Of a stretch of 64,000 bases of DNA, positions 16,793-25,595 are shown one piece after another. The translations under genes and the position numbers were made by a program. The notes beneath the pieces are model-generated. The model did not search any database. It was given only the letters and a program-made list of their open reading frames with translations, and was not told where the DNA came from. Positions within the stretch are counted from its first letter, which is position 1. Each line of letters opens with the position of its first letter. Source of the DNA: Flexifilum sp963727545. Lineage in GTDB: Bacteria; Chloroflexota; Anaerolineae; Aggregatilineales; Phototrophicaceae. The stretch covers positions 186,001-250,000 of the forward strand of contig CAVSGS010000006.1 of the NCBI GenBank assembly GCA_963727545.1. Direction: 5' to 3'.

Positions 16793-17659
16793 ATGGCAAT
16801 TCGAATCACGCGACTATCCAAACGCAGCCTGATCGTCGAGACGCCGGTCATGAACTCGGCGGGGACGCTCGGCTATGGCGATCAATACCACGACTTGATC
16901 GATCTCACGGCTCTTGGTGCTTTTGTCACCAATCCCTTGACCTATACGATGTGGAGTCCGGCGACCGGCACGCGCGTCGTCCCGGTCAATTCGGGCGTGC
17001 TGATTCACACCGGGCTGCCCAACCCCGGCTTGTCCAAAGTGATCGAGGAAAACCGCGCGGTCTGGGAGCGGATTCCCATGCCGGTGGTCGCGCACGTCGT
17101 CGTCAACAAAGCCGACGAGGTGCGCCAATCGGTCGCCATGCTTGACCGCGAGGAGTCAATCGACGCCATCGAACTGGGCATGAGCGACGACATCAGCGCG
17201 GCGGAAATCGAGTGGTACATCCGCAGCGTCTCCATGCACGCCGAAAAACCGCTGCTGGTGCGCCTGCCCTTCGGCGCGACCCTCGATCAAGCCAAAGCCG
17301 CCGTCGATGGCGGGGCGGATGCGCTGGTCGCCTTTGCGCCGCCGCGCGGCACGGCGCGCGACCGCAGCGGGCGGCTCGTCGCCGGACGGATCTATGGTCC
17401 GCTGATGCATCCGTTGATCCTGCGGATGGTCGGGCAGTTCGCGCGGCGGATCAACACCGTTCCGCTGATCGCCTCCGGTGGCATTCACTCGCCCCAGCAA
17501 GCGCGCGACTTTATCGAGGCGGGCGCGTCTGCCGTTCAGGTCGGCTCGGCGGTCTGGGCAGTGCCCAAGCTGATCGAGACCATCGCCCGCGACCTCGGCG
17601 GAATGCAGCTCACGCAGCCCTCCGACCCGATGGAAGATTTCTTCAGCGACGAAAGCTGA
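16793..17659 (+). CDS. Dihydroorotate dehydrogenase-like flavoprotein
   Basis: ATG 16793 starts MAIRITRLSKRSLIVETP; an upstream reading to 16673 adds unlike residues. The approximately 288-residue product has the FMN-barrel landmarks of PyrD/DHODH-type enzymes: NSAGTLGYG near the N-terminus, FVTNPLTYT, LLVRLPFGA, VPLIASGGI and GASAVQVGSAVW at the phosphate-binding end. The catalytic base loop of true DHODH (Cys or Ser in a flexible loop) is not obvious; the equivalent region reads AIELGMSDD. It may oxidise a dihydro-pyrimidine or similar substrate. It is divergent from the importer cluster, so transport and conversion of the same heterocycle is a plausible but untested link. Confidence 0.65.
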   Translation: MAIRITRLSKRSLIVETPVMNSAGTLGYGDQYHDLIDLTALGAFVTNPLTYTMWSPATGTRVVPVNSGVLIHTGLPNPGLSKVIEENRAVWERIPMPVVAHVVVNKADEVRQSVAMLDREESIDAIELGMSDDISAAEIEWYIRSVSMHAEKPLLVRLPFGATLDQAKAAVDGGADALVAFAPPRGTARDRSGRLVAGRIYGPLMHPLILRMVGQFARRINTVPLIASGGIHSPQQARDFIEAGASAVQVGSAVWAVPKLIETIARDLGGMQLTQPSDPMEDFFSDES

Positions 17660-17769
17660 CCTCACCCCTAAATCCCCTCTCCATTACATAGAGAGGGGAC
17701 TTTAAAGACCCTTGGCAACCTGTTTTTACCCCCTCTCCACAACGTGGAGAGGGGGCAGGGGGTGAGGTT
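17657..17769. mobile_element. Family A core unit, copy A3 (no outer inverted repeats)
   Basis: The 113 bp unit runs from CTGACCTCACCCCTAAATCC to GGGGGTGAGGT. It equals the inner part of family A without the CAGGGGTAGGT ends, which shows that the core can exist alone. Confidence 0.65.
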
Positions 17770-17853
17770 TCGCTAACTTCCCAATTGATCGCTTTTGCGC
17801 TACATTTAAGCGAGCACTTAACACTCAGTTTGATTTCAACTTCAGGGTAGGCG

Positions 17854-18546
17854 ATGAACGCGGCAGATGATCTATTGATGCTGGCGAAAGTGACGTGGCA
17901 AGACCCGGAGACCGGCGAAGCCCGCGAATTGACGTTAGCAGAGGGGGCGACGGTCGGGATCGGTCGGCTTGAGTCCAACGAGATTTGCATCCGCGAGCAG
18001 CACGTTTCGCGCCAGCACGCCAGCATCAGCTATCGCGATGGCGTGTTCGTGATCACCGACCTCGGCAGCGCCAACGGCGTCTTCGTCAACGACCAGCGCT
18101 TGACCGAGCCGTTCCCGCTCACCTCCGGCGACGAGATCCGCCTCTACGTGCCGCTGCTGCGCTTCGACGCGCTGATGGATGCCGAGGATCTGCGCGAGAT
18201 CACCGAGCACAGTACGCGCTTGGGGGTCACGCCCACCAGCGGCGGACGCCTAACCATCACCAGCGGCGCGCAAGCGAATACGACCATCCCGCTGCTGCTC
18301 AACAGCCTCACCATCGGTCGCGCGACCACCAATGCCGATTGGGACATCGCCCTGCAAGACTCGTCCGTCTCACGCCCGCACGCCCGCCTCGACCTGATCA
18401 ACTCGGTCTGGGTGCTGACCGACCTCGGCAGCGCCAACGGTACCCGAGTCAACGGCACGCCGGTCACCGAAAAGGGGCGTGCGCTCCACGACGGCGATAC
18501 GATCACTTTCGGTGGCGCGATGGTCACTTTCCGCACCTCAGCGTAA
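17854..18546 (+). CDS. Double FHA-domain protein
   Basis: Two forkhead-associated domains are arranged in tandem. The first, at about residues 28-85, contains IGRLESNEICI, SRQHASI and GSANGVFVN; the second, at about 138-222, contains IGRATTNADWDI, SRPHARL and GSANGTRVN. The GR, SxxH and NG residues that bind phosphothreonine are kept in both, so both should be functional readers. No kinase, phosphatase or secretion gene is adjacent, and the partner phosphoprotein is unknown. ATG 17854 follows AGGGTAGGCG. The protein is soluble, 230 residues long, and ends right after the second domain. It stands 26 bases from the convergent Mut7-C gene. Confidence 0.92.
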   Translation: MNAADDLLMLAKVTWQDPETGEARELTLAEGATVGIGRLESNEICIREQHVSRQHASISYRDGVFVITDLGSANGVFVNDQRLTEPFPLTSGDEIRLYVPLLRFDALMDAEDLREITEHSTRLGVTPTSGGRLTITSGAQANTTIPLLLNSLTIGRATTNADWDIALQDSSVSRPHARLDLINSVWVLTDLGSANGTRVNGTPVTEKGRALHDGDTITFGGAMVTFRTSA

Positions 18547-18572
18547 CCCCGGCAAATAGCTTCCGCGAAAAA

Positions 18573-19313
18573 CTACCGCTCGGCGAGCAGCTTTGCCACG
18601 AATTGATCGATCTGCTCGTAGTGCGATCCGCGCCAGTAGAGTTTGCCGCAGACGGTACAGCGCTGGAACTCGTCGTAATGCTCGCGGGTCTTGGCGGGCA
18701 GTTGATCGAAGACCTCGGCTTTGTCGACCGCTTCGAGGCTGCCATTGCAGCTGGCGCAGCGCTGCGCGTGACCGATGGCGTCGTACAGATCGTAGCGTTC
18801 GATCACCTCGGCAAGCTGATCCCAAGGATCGTCGGCGCGCACGGCGTAACCGCGCCGCACAATCCGCCGCTTGAGCAAGCCCCGGTCGCGCGAGAGCAGG
18901 ATGCGGTCTTCCTCGCTGGCGATGCGCGCGAGTTCCTCGTCGCGGTAATCTTCCGGGTAGAGCGTGTCGAAGCCGAGCATCCGCAGATAGGCTGCCAGCC
19001 TGCCGAGATGCACGTCGGCGACGAACTGCGTCGCGCCCGCCTCTGGTCGCACGCGGATCGCTTCCGGTAGTTCGATGTCGCCGAATGCCGGATAGACGCT
19101 GATCCGGTCGCCCGCTTGCGGGTGATACTCGAAATCGACTGGCTCATCGTTGGCGAGGATCAGCGCGACTTCGGTGTGCGGCACGCCCAGCGCCTCGATC
19201 GTGTCCTTGACTGATGGATTGCCTTCAAACTCGTGCCGAAACGTCACCTGCCGCCGCCGGTAGGCGAGGAAATCATTCAATTGCGCGTAAAATCGCAGTG
19301 TTATCGTTGTCAT
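18573..19313 (-). CDS. Mut7-C RNase-like protein with N-terminal ubiquitin-like domain
   Basis: The chosen start ATG 19313 begins MTTITLRFYAQLNDFL, the first strand of a beta-grasp (Mut7-C ubiquitin-like) domain of about 80 residues. The Mut7-C domain follows: FVADVHLGRLAAYLRMLG, SRDRGLLKRR and a zinc-ribbon (CASC and CTVC pairs, about 40 residues apart). This PIN-related fold carries acidic residues (Asp in ADVHLG, Asp in LSRDRGL) thought to bind metal, and it is predicted to be a nuclease acting on RNA. The beta-grasp/Mut7-C fusion is widespread in bacteria but its substrate is not established. It is a single gene, convergent with the FHA gene. Confidence 0.85.
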   Translation of the reverse strand: MTTITLRFYAQLNDFLAYRRRQVTFRHEFEGNPSVKDTIEALGVPHTEVALILANDEPVDFEYHPQAGDRISVYPAFGDIELPEAIRVRPEAGATQFVADVHLGRLAAYLRMLGFDTLYPEDYRDEELARIASEEDRILLSRDRGLLKRRIVRRGYAVRADDPWDQLAEVIERYDLYDAIGHAQRCASCNGSLEAVDKAEVFDQLPAKTREHYDEFQRCTVCGKLYWRGSHYEQIDQFVAKLLAER

Positions 19314-19471
19314 CGTCACTCCGTCGGTCGCTTCGCTGGTTTCATTATCGCACAGCATTTAGGGGGGAAGTCACGTTAAAAAAGTGACGTATGACAATCG
19401 ACAAACCGCCCCGTTTGATCTGCATAATGTGTGAATCCAACTTCCCAAACTTAATTATTGGAGGTAAGACC

Positions 19472-21004
19472 ATGAGCGACTACCAGTTTATTGTCGTTGG
19501 CGCTGGTTCCGGCGGTGCTGTGATGGCGAATCGCCTGAGTGAAAACCCCGACGTAAAAGTATTATTGCTGGAAGCTGGTTATCCCAAAATTCCCGATAAC
19601 GTTCGCGATCCGTCCCTGTGGTTCACCCTGCTCGGCTCGGAAATCGACTGGCATTATCAGACCGTTCCACAGCCCGGCTTGAACGGTCGCCAGACCTTCG
19701 AGCCGCGCGGCAAGCTGCCCGGCGGATCGAGCAACCTCTACCTGATGATGCACATTCGCGGTCACGTCTCCGACTTCGACAACTGGGCATACAGCGGCGC
19801 GCCCGGTTGGGCGTACAAGGATGCGCTGCCCTACTTCAAGAAGGTCGAGGATCAAGAAGACCACACCAGCGATTGGGTTGGCGAGGGCGGCATGATGAGC
19901 GTCATCAACGCCGGCTTGCACGACCCGAACCCGACCTCGCGAGCCTTCATCGACGCCTGCCTCGAACTCGGCTTCCCCTATACCGACGACTTCAACGGTC
20001 CCAACATGGAAGGCGCGGGCTGGCATCACATCAACGTCAAGAACGGTAAGCGTCACAGCGCGAACGAAGCTTACCTTGAGCCATTCCTCGGCGTGCGCCA
20101 GAACCTGACGCTGGAGACCGGCGCGCAGACCACTCGCCTGCTGTTTGAAGGCAAGCGCTGCGTCGGCGTCGAGTACGTGCAGGACGGCGAGACCAAGACC
20201 GCCCGCGCTACCGGCGAGGTGATCGTCAGCACCGGCGCGCTGGAATCGCCCAAACTGCTGCTGCTCTCCGGCATCGGCAATCCCGAACAGCTCAAGCAGT
20301 TCGACATCCCGGTCGTCGCGGATGTTCCCGGCGTGGGCGAGAACTTCCACAATCACGTGCTGACCGGCTTGATCTACGAGTGCAAGCAGCCGGTGCCGCA
20401 GGGCAAACAGAACCTCTCGGAAAGCGCGCTGTTCCTCAAGTCGGACCCCGGTTGGGTCGGTCCCGACCTGCAGATGGGCTTCGTCCACGTGCCTTTCAGC
20501 ATCATCGTCGGGCAGGGACATCCCAACTCGGTCAGCATTCTACCGGGCGTCGTCCGCCCGATGTCGCGCGGCTGGATTCGCCTCGCCAGCGCCGACCCGC
20601 TCGCCAAGCCGCTGATCAACCCGAACTATCTCGGCGCTGAGTCCGACCTTGTGCGGCTCAAGGATGCGGTCAAGCTGGGGCGCGAGATTTTCCACACCAA
20701 GGCGTTCGCCGACTGGGTGGGCGAGGAATTGATGCCCGGTCCCGACGTCAAATCCGAAGCCGACCTGCTCGAATTCACCCGGAACAACGCCGATTCGTAT
20801 CACCATCAGGCGGGGTCGTGCAAGATGGGCTTGGACGAGATGGCGGTGGTCGATCCGCAGCTGCGCGTCTACGGCGTCGAGGGGCTGCGCGTCGCCGACG
20901 CCAGCGTGATGCCGGTTGTGCCGTCGGGCAACTGCCACGCCGCCATCATGATGATCTCCGAGCGCGGCGCTGACCTGATCAAGGCGGATCACGGGATCAG
21001 CTAG
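19472..21004 (+). CDS. GMC-family FAD-dependent oxidoreductase (choline dehydrogenase-like)
   Basis: ATG 19472 follows TGGAGG; a longer reading from 19391 adds residues without homology. The 510-residue enzyme starts with a dinucleotide-binding motif (FIVVGAGSGGAVMANRLS). The first GMC signature is around GKLPGGSSNLYLMMHIRG, the second is GALESPKLLLLSGIG. At the C-terminus, YHHQAGSCKMG supplies the active-site His and SGNCHAAIMM the second conserved Asn/His pair. Family members oxidise alcohols such as choline or glucose; the substrate is not predictable here. No partner betaine-aldehyde dehydrogenase is nearby. It appears to be a monocistronic gene between an RNase-like gene and a family E repeat. 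Confidence 0.9.
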   Translation: MSDYQFIVVGAGSGGAVMANRLSENPDVKVLLLEAGYPKIPDNVRDPSLWFTLLGSEIDWHYQTVPQPGLNGRQTFEPRGKLPGGSSNLYLMMHIRGHVSDFDNWAYSGAPGWAYKDALPYFKKVEDQEDHTSDWVGEGGMMSVINAGLHDPNPTSRAFIDACLELGFPYTDDFNGPNMEGAGWHHINVKNGKRHSANEAYLEPFLGVRQNLTLETGAQTTRLLFEGKRCVGVEYVQDGETKTARATGEVIVSTGALESPKLLLLSGIGNPEQLKQFDIPVVADVPGVGENFHNHVLTGLIYECKQPVPQGKQNLSESALFLKSDPGWVGPDLQMGFVHVPFSIIVGQGHPNSVSILPGVVRPMSRGWIRLASADPLAKPLINPNYLGAESDLVRLKDAVKLGREIFHTKAFADWVGEELMPGPDVKSEADLLEFTRNNADSYHHQAGSCKMGLDEMAVVDPQLRVYGVEGLRVADASVMPVVPSGNCHAAIMMISERGADLIKADHGIS

Positions 21005-21006
21005 TT

Positions 21007-21122
21007 ACTTCACCCCCGCAACCCTTCGGTTTGCCGCCCGTCTCCCTAAGAGAGGGGAAAAGAACGCGGCAGTAGATCGCTTTCATCCCCTCTCCTAGGG
21101 AGAAGGGGACTAGGGGTGAGGT
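21007..21122. repeat. Family E repeat between convergent genes
   Basis: Two inverted arms, CCCGTCTCCCTAAGAGAGGG and CCCCTCTCCTAGGGAGAAGG, are bracketed by TTCACCCCC and GGGGTGAGGT. It fills the gap between the GMC gene and the ABC ATPase stop. Confidence 0.6.
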
Positions 21123-22003
21123 CTACACCGCCACCCGCTCTTGCCCCTGCATCAGCCATAGATAGCCATCTTCGAGACTCGGCTCGACCGGCTCCGCTCC
21201 GCTGTAGCCCGCCGCATCGCCGACCACGCGATACTGCGTGCCATTCGCCAATTGCAGCGACGACACCACCGTCAGCCGATCGTCAGGGCGCTGACCGGCC
21301 GCCGTCGTCAGCATCCAGACGTGCCCGCGCGCCCGCTCGATCAACGCCCCCGGTGCGCCGCGAAACAGCACCCGACCTTCGCGCAGCACGCCGAGGTCGT
21401 TGCAGCTTTGGCTGATGTCCTCGACGATGTGGGTTGAGAGGATGATCGTCCGCTCGCTCGCCATGTCCGCCAGCAGATTGCGGAAGCGCACGCGCTCCTC
21501 CGGGTCGAGTCCCGCCGTCGGCTCGTCCACGATCAGCAGCTTTGGGTCGCCGAGCAGCGCTTGCGCGATGCCGATCCGCCGCTTCATCCCGCCGGAATAG
21601 GTCTTGAGCCGCCGATCCGCCGCGTCGCTCAGCCGCACCTTGGCGATCAAATCGCCGATCTGGCGCTGGCGTTCGCCCTTGTCGGTGATGCCCTTCAAGA
21701 TCGCCATATAATCCAAAAATTCGTAGGCGTTCAGGTTGGGATATAAGCCCAAATCTTGGGGAAGATATCCCAAATGGGCTTTCGCAGACTGGCGTCCGGC
21801 GTGGGTGGAGAGGTCATGTCGAAGACCGTCACCCGCCCGCTGCTGGCGCGCAGCAGCCCCGCCAGAATCCGCATCAGCGTGGTTTTGCCCGCGCCATTCG
21901 GACCGACCAGCCCGAACATCCCCGTGCCAATCGTCAAATCGACACCGTTCAGAGCATTCACCTTGCCCTTGTAGGTTTTCGTCAGCTTCTCAATCTCGAT
22001 CAT
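21123..22003 (-). CDS. ABC-2 type transporter ATP-binding protein, -1 frameshift
   Basis: The first 86 residues (from ATG 22003) carry Walker A GPNGAGKTT. At about 21780 one base is missing: SLRKPIWDIF is out of frame, and the other frame continues AHLGYLPQDLGLYPNLNAYE with the expected Q-loop. The rest has the signature YSGGMKRRIGIAQAL, Walker B LLIVDEPTAGLDPEE and the switch histidine IILSTHIVED. The total of about 295 residues matches exporter ATPases of the CcmA/NatA type. It is the last gene of a minus-strand unit headed by an ECF sigma factor and three membrane proteins, so it most likely energises an exporter controlled by that sigma factor. Substrate unknown. Confidence 0.85.
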
Positions 22004-22047
22004 CGCTCGTCACCCTCGCTCATATCAATCTGTTTCGATGCTCGTTT

Positions 22048-22226
22048 GTAGGAGCGAGGCATGCCTCGCCCGTCATTTCCGTTCTTCTCACCTCACCCGC
22101 TTCGCTGGCGCTCAGCCGCCCTCTCCATTGCATGGAGAGGGCACGACCGAAGTTCCGAGGTCGGGGTGAGGTTGCTTTTTCTTTCTCCCCCTCGCCCTAC
22201 GGAGAGGGGGGCGGGGGGTGAGGTCA
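22048..22226. repeat. Degenerate family P palindrome followed by two family E units
   Basis: GGAGCGAGGCATGCCTCGCC (22051-22070) is a mutated P palindrome. Family E units follow at 22088-22175 and 22182-22226. The second unit abuts the stop codon of the permease gene. No gene is seen. Confidence 0.6.
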
Positions 22227-23048
22227 TTCCCGCCATCGTCCCCAGCCCCACACGCCGAGCCACGCGGCGGCGATCACGCCGACGAACAGGATCGCCGCGT
22301 TCGTGATCCGCTCGGCGATCACGGCGTTGGACTCCGCGCCGGGTTGCAGCATGATGCTGACCGCGTAGATCGGCTCGATCAGCGCGCCGACGCCCGCGAA
22401 CGCGACGACCGACGTGAACGAGAGCACCAGCACGAAGGGCAGCACCACCAGCCCGATCATCACTGCCGCCCGACGGCTGCCGACGAACGACGCCGCCAGC
22501 ACCGTCAGCGCCGCCGCCGCGAAGCTCTCCGGCAGCAGCATTGCGATCCACAACGCAGCGAACACGCGCAGGTCATACGCGCCGAGGATCAGCCAGACCA
22601 GCGGCGCGGCGATCACGCCGACCAGCACCGTGCCGAGCAGCAGCCCCGCCCACATGCTCAAGATTTTTCCGGCGAGATAGCTCGCGCGGCTGAGCGGCAG
22701 GGTATCCAGCAGCTCGCGGACTTTAAACTGCCGATCCAGCGGGATGACTTCCGCCATCAGCAGCACCACGCCGACGGTGTAGAAGATCATCCCGGCGATC
22801 ATCAGGTTGCCCAGCGTGATCGTATGGCTGGCGACCACCGGGTTGATCCCCTGCGCCCACTCCGGCGCGTCGGCGTTGGTCAAGACTTGCGTCACGTCGT
22901 CGTAAACCGGCGTCTTTTCGTTGACGCTGCGCATCAGCAGCGCGAAACCGACGATACCCGCCAGCAGCAGCACCCACAAAATCGGCAGACTGCGCCGTCG
23001 CCACGCCATCAGGAGTTCGTAATGCACCATTGCCCCGATTTTGCTCAT
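22224..23048 (-). CDS. ABC-2 type membrane protein (permease)
   Basis: The 274-residue protein begins MSKIGAMVHYELLMAWRRRS, a cytoplasmic amphipathic start typical of ABC-2 permeases, and has six predicted membrane segments, with a long external loop after the first (VNEKTPVYDDVTQVLTNADA). The phrase RQFKVRELLDTLPLSRASYL is the cytoplasmic coupling loop after helix 2. The start overlaps the stop of the preceding gene (ATGA-type, 4 bases), so it is translated with it. It probably pairs with the neighbouring membrane proteins and the ATPase downstream to form an exporter. Confidence 0.82.
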   Translation of the reverse strand: MSKIGAMVHYELLMAWRRRSLPILWVLLLAGIVGFALLMRSVNEKTPVYDDVTQVLTNADAPEWAQGINPVVASHTITLGNLMIAGMIFYTVGVVLLMAEVIPLDRQFKVRELLDTLPLSRASYLAGKILSMWAGLLLGTVLVGVIAAPLVWLILGAYDLRVFAALWIAMLLPESFAAAALTVLAASFVGSRRAAVMIGLVVLPFVLVLSFTSVVAFAGVGALIEPIYAVSIMLQPGAESNAVIAERITNAAILFVGVIAAAWLGVWGWGRWRE

Positions 23049-23735
23049 CCGTTTTTGTCCTCCTCACCGCCGAGCAGCTTCTCCTCGTCGCGCATCCGAT
23101 ACAGCGCCAGCCCCAGCGCGATCCCGCCGACCGCCAGCAGAAACAGCCGGTTGATCAGGTATTGATCCGCCGTCACCATGCCCGGATCGACGTAGAAGAT
23201 CAGGAACCACAAGTCCGGGAACACCGGCAGGATCACCTCGCGCCCGAACGCCATCGCCACGCAGATCATGATCGCCGCCAAGAACGCCAAACGCGGTGCG
23301 CCGCGCATAGATCGTCGCCGCGAGGCACAAGCCGACGATGCAGACCGTCGGCGGCAGCCAGACGATCACGAGGGTCAGCAGATTCGCGCCCTGCGTCAGC
23401 GCTGCCAGCAGCGAGAGGATCAGCGCCAGCCCGCCCTGCAAGCCGATCAGCACGCCCAGCCGCTCGTAGATCAGGTAAACCGGCGGGCGCGGCGCCGCCA
23501 GCAAAAGCTCCAGCGCCGGTTCGTCGTCCGGCGCGAACAGCAGCGCCGCGTGCAGCCCGGCGATCAGCGGGACGATCACCTCGAAACTGGCGAAAGTGCT
23601 CTCGGCGAGTTCGGAATTCGCCAGCGCGATCGCCACCCGCGCGATCAGCAGCACCCCGGCGATCAACGCCAGCAGCCAGCCGCTCGCTCGCAGGCTGAAA
23701 CGCCACGCCAGCGCCCAGTGTTTGGTTTGTGTCAA
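23045..23735 (-). CDS. ABC-2 type membrane protein, +1 frameshift
   Basis: TTG 23735 follows GGAGGTG and overlaps the previous stop as TTGA. The first 150 residues (LTQTKHWALAWRFSLRASG) hold four hydrophobic segments. At about 23279 one extra base (CTT-G-GCGGCG) breaks the frame, and the gene continues as AAIMICVAMAFGREVILP and then two more helices to 23045. The total of about 230 residues is shorter than the neighbouring permease. EPALELLLAAPRPPVYLIYER is repeated in similar form in the next gene upstream (DPALELQLATPVAPRVILLGR), so the two membrane proteins are paralogs within the same operon. Confidence 0.75.
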
Positions 23736-24640
23736 TCTGCACCTCCGGGGAAACGCTCCTCGCGCTCCGCCAGCCACAGCGCCAGCAGCACCAGCGGCGC
23801 TGCCGCCATTAGCATGATTGGTTGATACGAAATTTGCAGCATGTCCGGCAAGAAAAACGGCTCCAAGCTGACGAAATGCCGTGCTGCCGCGCCGACCCAC
23901 AACAGCAGGCTGATCAGCACACTCGCCAGCGAGTCGAAGAAGATCACGCTCAGCAGAAACGCCAGCGCCGAGAGAAACGTCATCGGCGCGAGCCACGCGG
24001 CGATCAGCGGCGCGAGCGAGATGCCGGTTTGCGTCAGCGCCAGCCCGACGCTGCACACCAGCGTGATCAGCAGGTTGAAGCCGAACAGCAGCGCCAGCCG
24101 CCCCAGCAGGATCACGCGCGGCGCGACCGGCGTCGCCAGTTGCAGTTCGAGCGCGGGATCGGTCTCCAGTCCGTACAGGAAGGCGACGCCGCAGGCAGCG
24201 ACCAGCGGCGCGATGATCACCAGCGGCAGTTCCGCGCCGCTCTGCGCCGGTCGGTAGAGGATCAGCGTCACCAGCGCCCCCAGCGCGATCACCAGCGCCG
24301 ACGCCGCCCACGTCGCCGGATGCACCAACTGAACCTGCGCCCGCAGGATCAGCCCCGCCCACGCCACCCGGTTCACCTCACCCCTAAATCCCCTCTCCAT
24401 GGGGCGAGGGGACTTCAAAACCGGCTGCGCCTCGACACGATGCGCGGGTGGGGTCAGTACTTGCTGTGCCTCCATCTCCGCCGCCAGCAGACTGAGCAAC
24501 TGCGCTTTCGCCGCCGGATCGGGGGCGGGATCGCGCCAGCGGTGCAGGAACGCGCCGACCTGCGCAGCTTCATCGAAGCCGACGTTTTCCGGGGTTTCCT
24601 CTGGATGCTTACCGTTCGGGGACATCATTTGACTCGACAT
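23732..24640 (-). CDS. Membrane protein with cytoplasmic N-terminal domain and inserted repeat
   Basis: The first 60 residues are soluble (EAAQVGAFLHRWRDPAPDP) and resemble the cytoplasmic head of regulators that follow an ECF sigma factor. About residues 73-88 (LKSPRPMERGFRGEV) are encoded by a family A/E repeat fragment, which is tolerated because it keeps the frame. The rest has six helices and an ELQLATPVAPRVILLGR loop like that of the next gene. The protein may combine an anti-sigma-like head with a transport domain; that is inference from position alone. It overlaps the sigma gene by 32 bases. Confidence 0.65.
   Translation of the reverse strand: MSSQMMSPNGKHPEETPENVGFDEAAQVGAFLHRWRDPAPDPAAKAQLLSLLAAEMEAQQVLTPPAHRVEAQPVLKSPRPMERGFRGEVNRVAWAGLILRAQVQLVHPATWAASALVIALGALVTLILYRPAQSGAELPLVIIAPLVAACGVAFLYGLETDPALELQLATPVAPRVILLGRLALLFGFNLLITLVCSVGLALTQTGISLAPLIAAWLAPMTFLSALAFLLSVIFFDSLASVLISLLLWVGAAARHFVSLEPFFLPDMLQISYQPIMLMAAAPLVLLALWLAEREERFPGGAD
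24376..24422. repeat. Repeat fragment of the family A core inside a coding region
   Basis: CCTCACCCCTAAATCCCC and the following CCATGGGGCGAGGGGACTTC are the left half of the family A core. The fragment lies in the membrane-protein gene and leaves its frame open. Confidence 0.75.
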
Positions 24641-25194
24641 AGTCGAGCGCCTCCATCCGTTCGCGCAAACGCTTGACGCCGTTGAACAGGCGCGACTTGA
24701 CCGTCCCTAATGGGATCGCCAGCACGTCGGCAATCGCTTGCTGCGAAAGTGATTGGTAAAAGTAGAGTAAAACCACCTCGCGCTGCGCGTCAGGCAGCGT
24801 ATCGAGCGCGGCGATCACGGCTTGCGCCTCCGCGTCGGCGATCAGCGCGGCGTCGGGTGGATCGTCCGCGCCGTACTCCTGATCCTCGGCGGGGTTATCG
24901 GCGCGGCGAGTGTCGGCGGCGGCGTAGTGATTGCGGGCGAGGTGCGTCGCAATCGCGTACAGCCACGGCTTGAACGGGCGCGGATACTGATAGCCGTCGA
25001 TGCCGCGCAGGGCGCGCAGAAAGGTCTCCTGCGCTGAGATCCTGCGCCAGCGCCCGGTCGCCGCGCGCCAGCCGGTAGAGATAGCCCAGCAGCGGATCGT
25101 AATGCCGCTCGACCAGTTCGCCGAGCGCGGCACGATCCCCTTGTTGTAACTGCTGCGCCAATTGCTTCGTCGGTCGCCATGATCCCGTTCGCAT
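24609..25194 (-). CDS. ECF-type RNA polymerase sigma factor, +1 frameshift
   Basis: ATG 25194 begins MRTGSWRPTKQLAQQL. Region 2 reads LVERHYDPLLGYLYRLARGD, ALAQDL, then an inserted G at about 25033 (CTCA-G-CGCAG) shifts the frame to SAQETFLRALRGIDGY and KPWLYAIATHLARNH. Region 4 has REVVLLYFYQSLSQQAIA and GTVKSRLFNGVKRLRERM, the helix-turn-helix that reads the -35 box. The length of about 194 residues is usual for the family. It stands first in a five-gene minus-strand unit with three membrane proteins and an ABC ATPase, and a GAACTT promoter-like box lies upstream, suggesting self-control. Confidence 0.88.
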
Positions 25195-25206
25195 CGTCTC
25201 TCTACA

Positions 25207-25236
25207 CCCTACTACAAGATCGATGGCGAAAAGTTC
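25207..25236 (-). promoter_or_regulatory. Candidate ECF-dependent promoter of the sigma operon
   Basis: On the minus strand GAACTT (25231-25236) is followed after 16 bases by TAGTAGGG (25207-25214), about 12 bases before the sigma-factor start. An AAC-containing -35 box is characteristic of many ECF promoters, so autoregulation is plausible. Confidence 0.4.
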
Positions 25237-25268
25237 ACGGATTTTGGGGGATTGTTTCGCGGTTGGTT

Positions 25269-25595
25269 TTACAGCTCGTCGATAATTTGCTGAATGAGGT
25301 GAACGGGAATATCTGAGTGTTCAGATTTGGTGTAAATGGTCAGCAGTACAACGTGATCTTGCAGTTTCAGATAGTAAATGACGCGATAACCGCCGCTCTT
25401 GCCGCGAGCAGCATCCCGGTTTCTAATCCGCACTTTGTAAACCGGGTGGCGAACGCCCGGCACCTGATCGCCGGGCGTTTCTCCTCGTTCAAGCTGATCA
25501 ACCAGTGGGTGAAGATCAGCGGAAATATGCGGATACTTTTTCTTTAGGCGCTTTGCTGCTCGTTCGAAGTATGCCGCATAGTCAATTCTAGCCAT
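25269..25595 (-). CDS. RelE/HigB-type toxin-like protein
   Basis: ATG 25595 (MARIDYAAYFERAAKRLK) overlaps the stop of the upstream gene; a start at 25616 would add seven residues. The 108-residue product has the order expected for the RelE/ParE fold: a helix with AAKRLKKKYPHI, then VYKVRIRNRDAARGKSGG, YRVIYYLKLQ and LLTIYTKSEHSDI, including the basic and tyrosine-containing strand pair. Such proteins cleave ribosome-bound mRNA or inhibit gyrase. It is the second gene of a two-gene unit, after an acidic protein that could be its antitoxin, which fits usual antitoxin-first order. Confidence 0.72.
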   Translation of the reverse strand: MARIDYAAYFERAAKRLKKKYPHISADLHPLVDQLERGETPGDQVPGVRHPVYKVRIRNRDAARGKSGGYRVIYYLKLQDHVVLLTIYTKSEHSDIPVHLIQQIIDEL

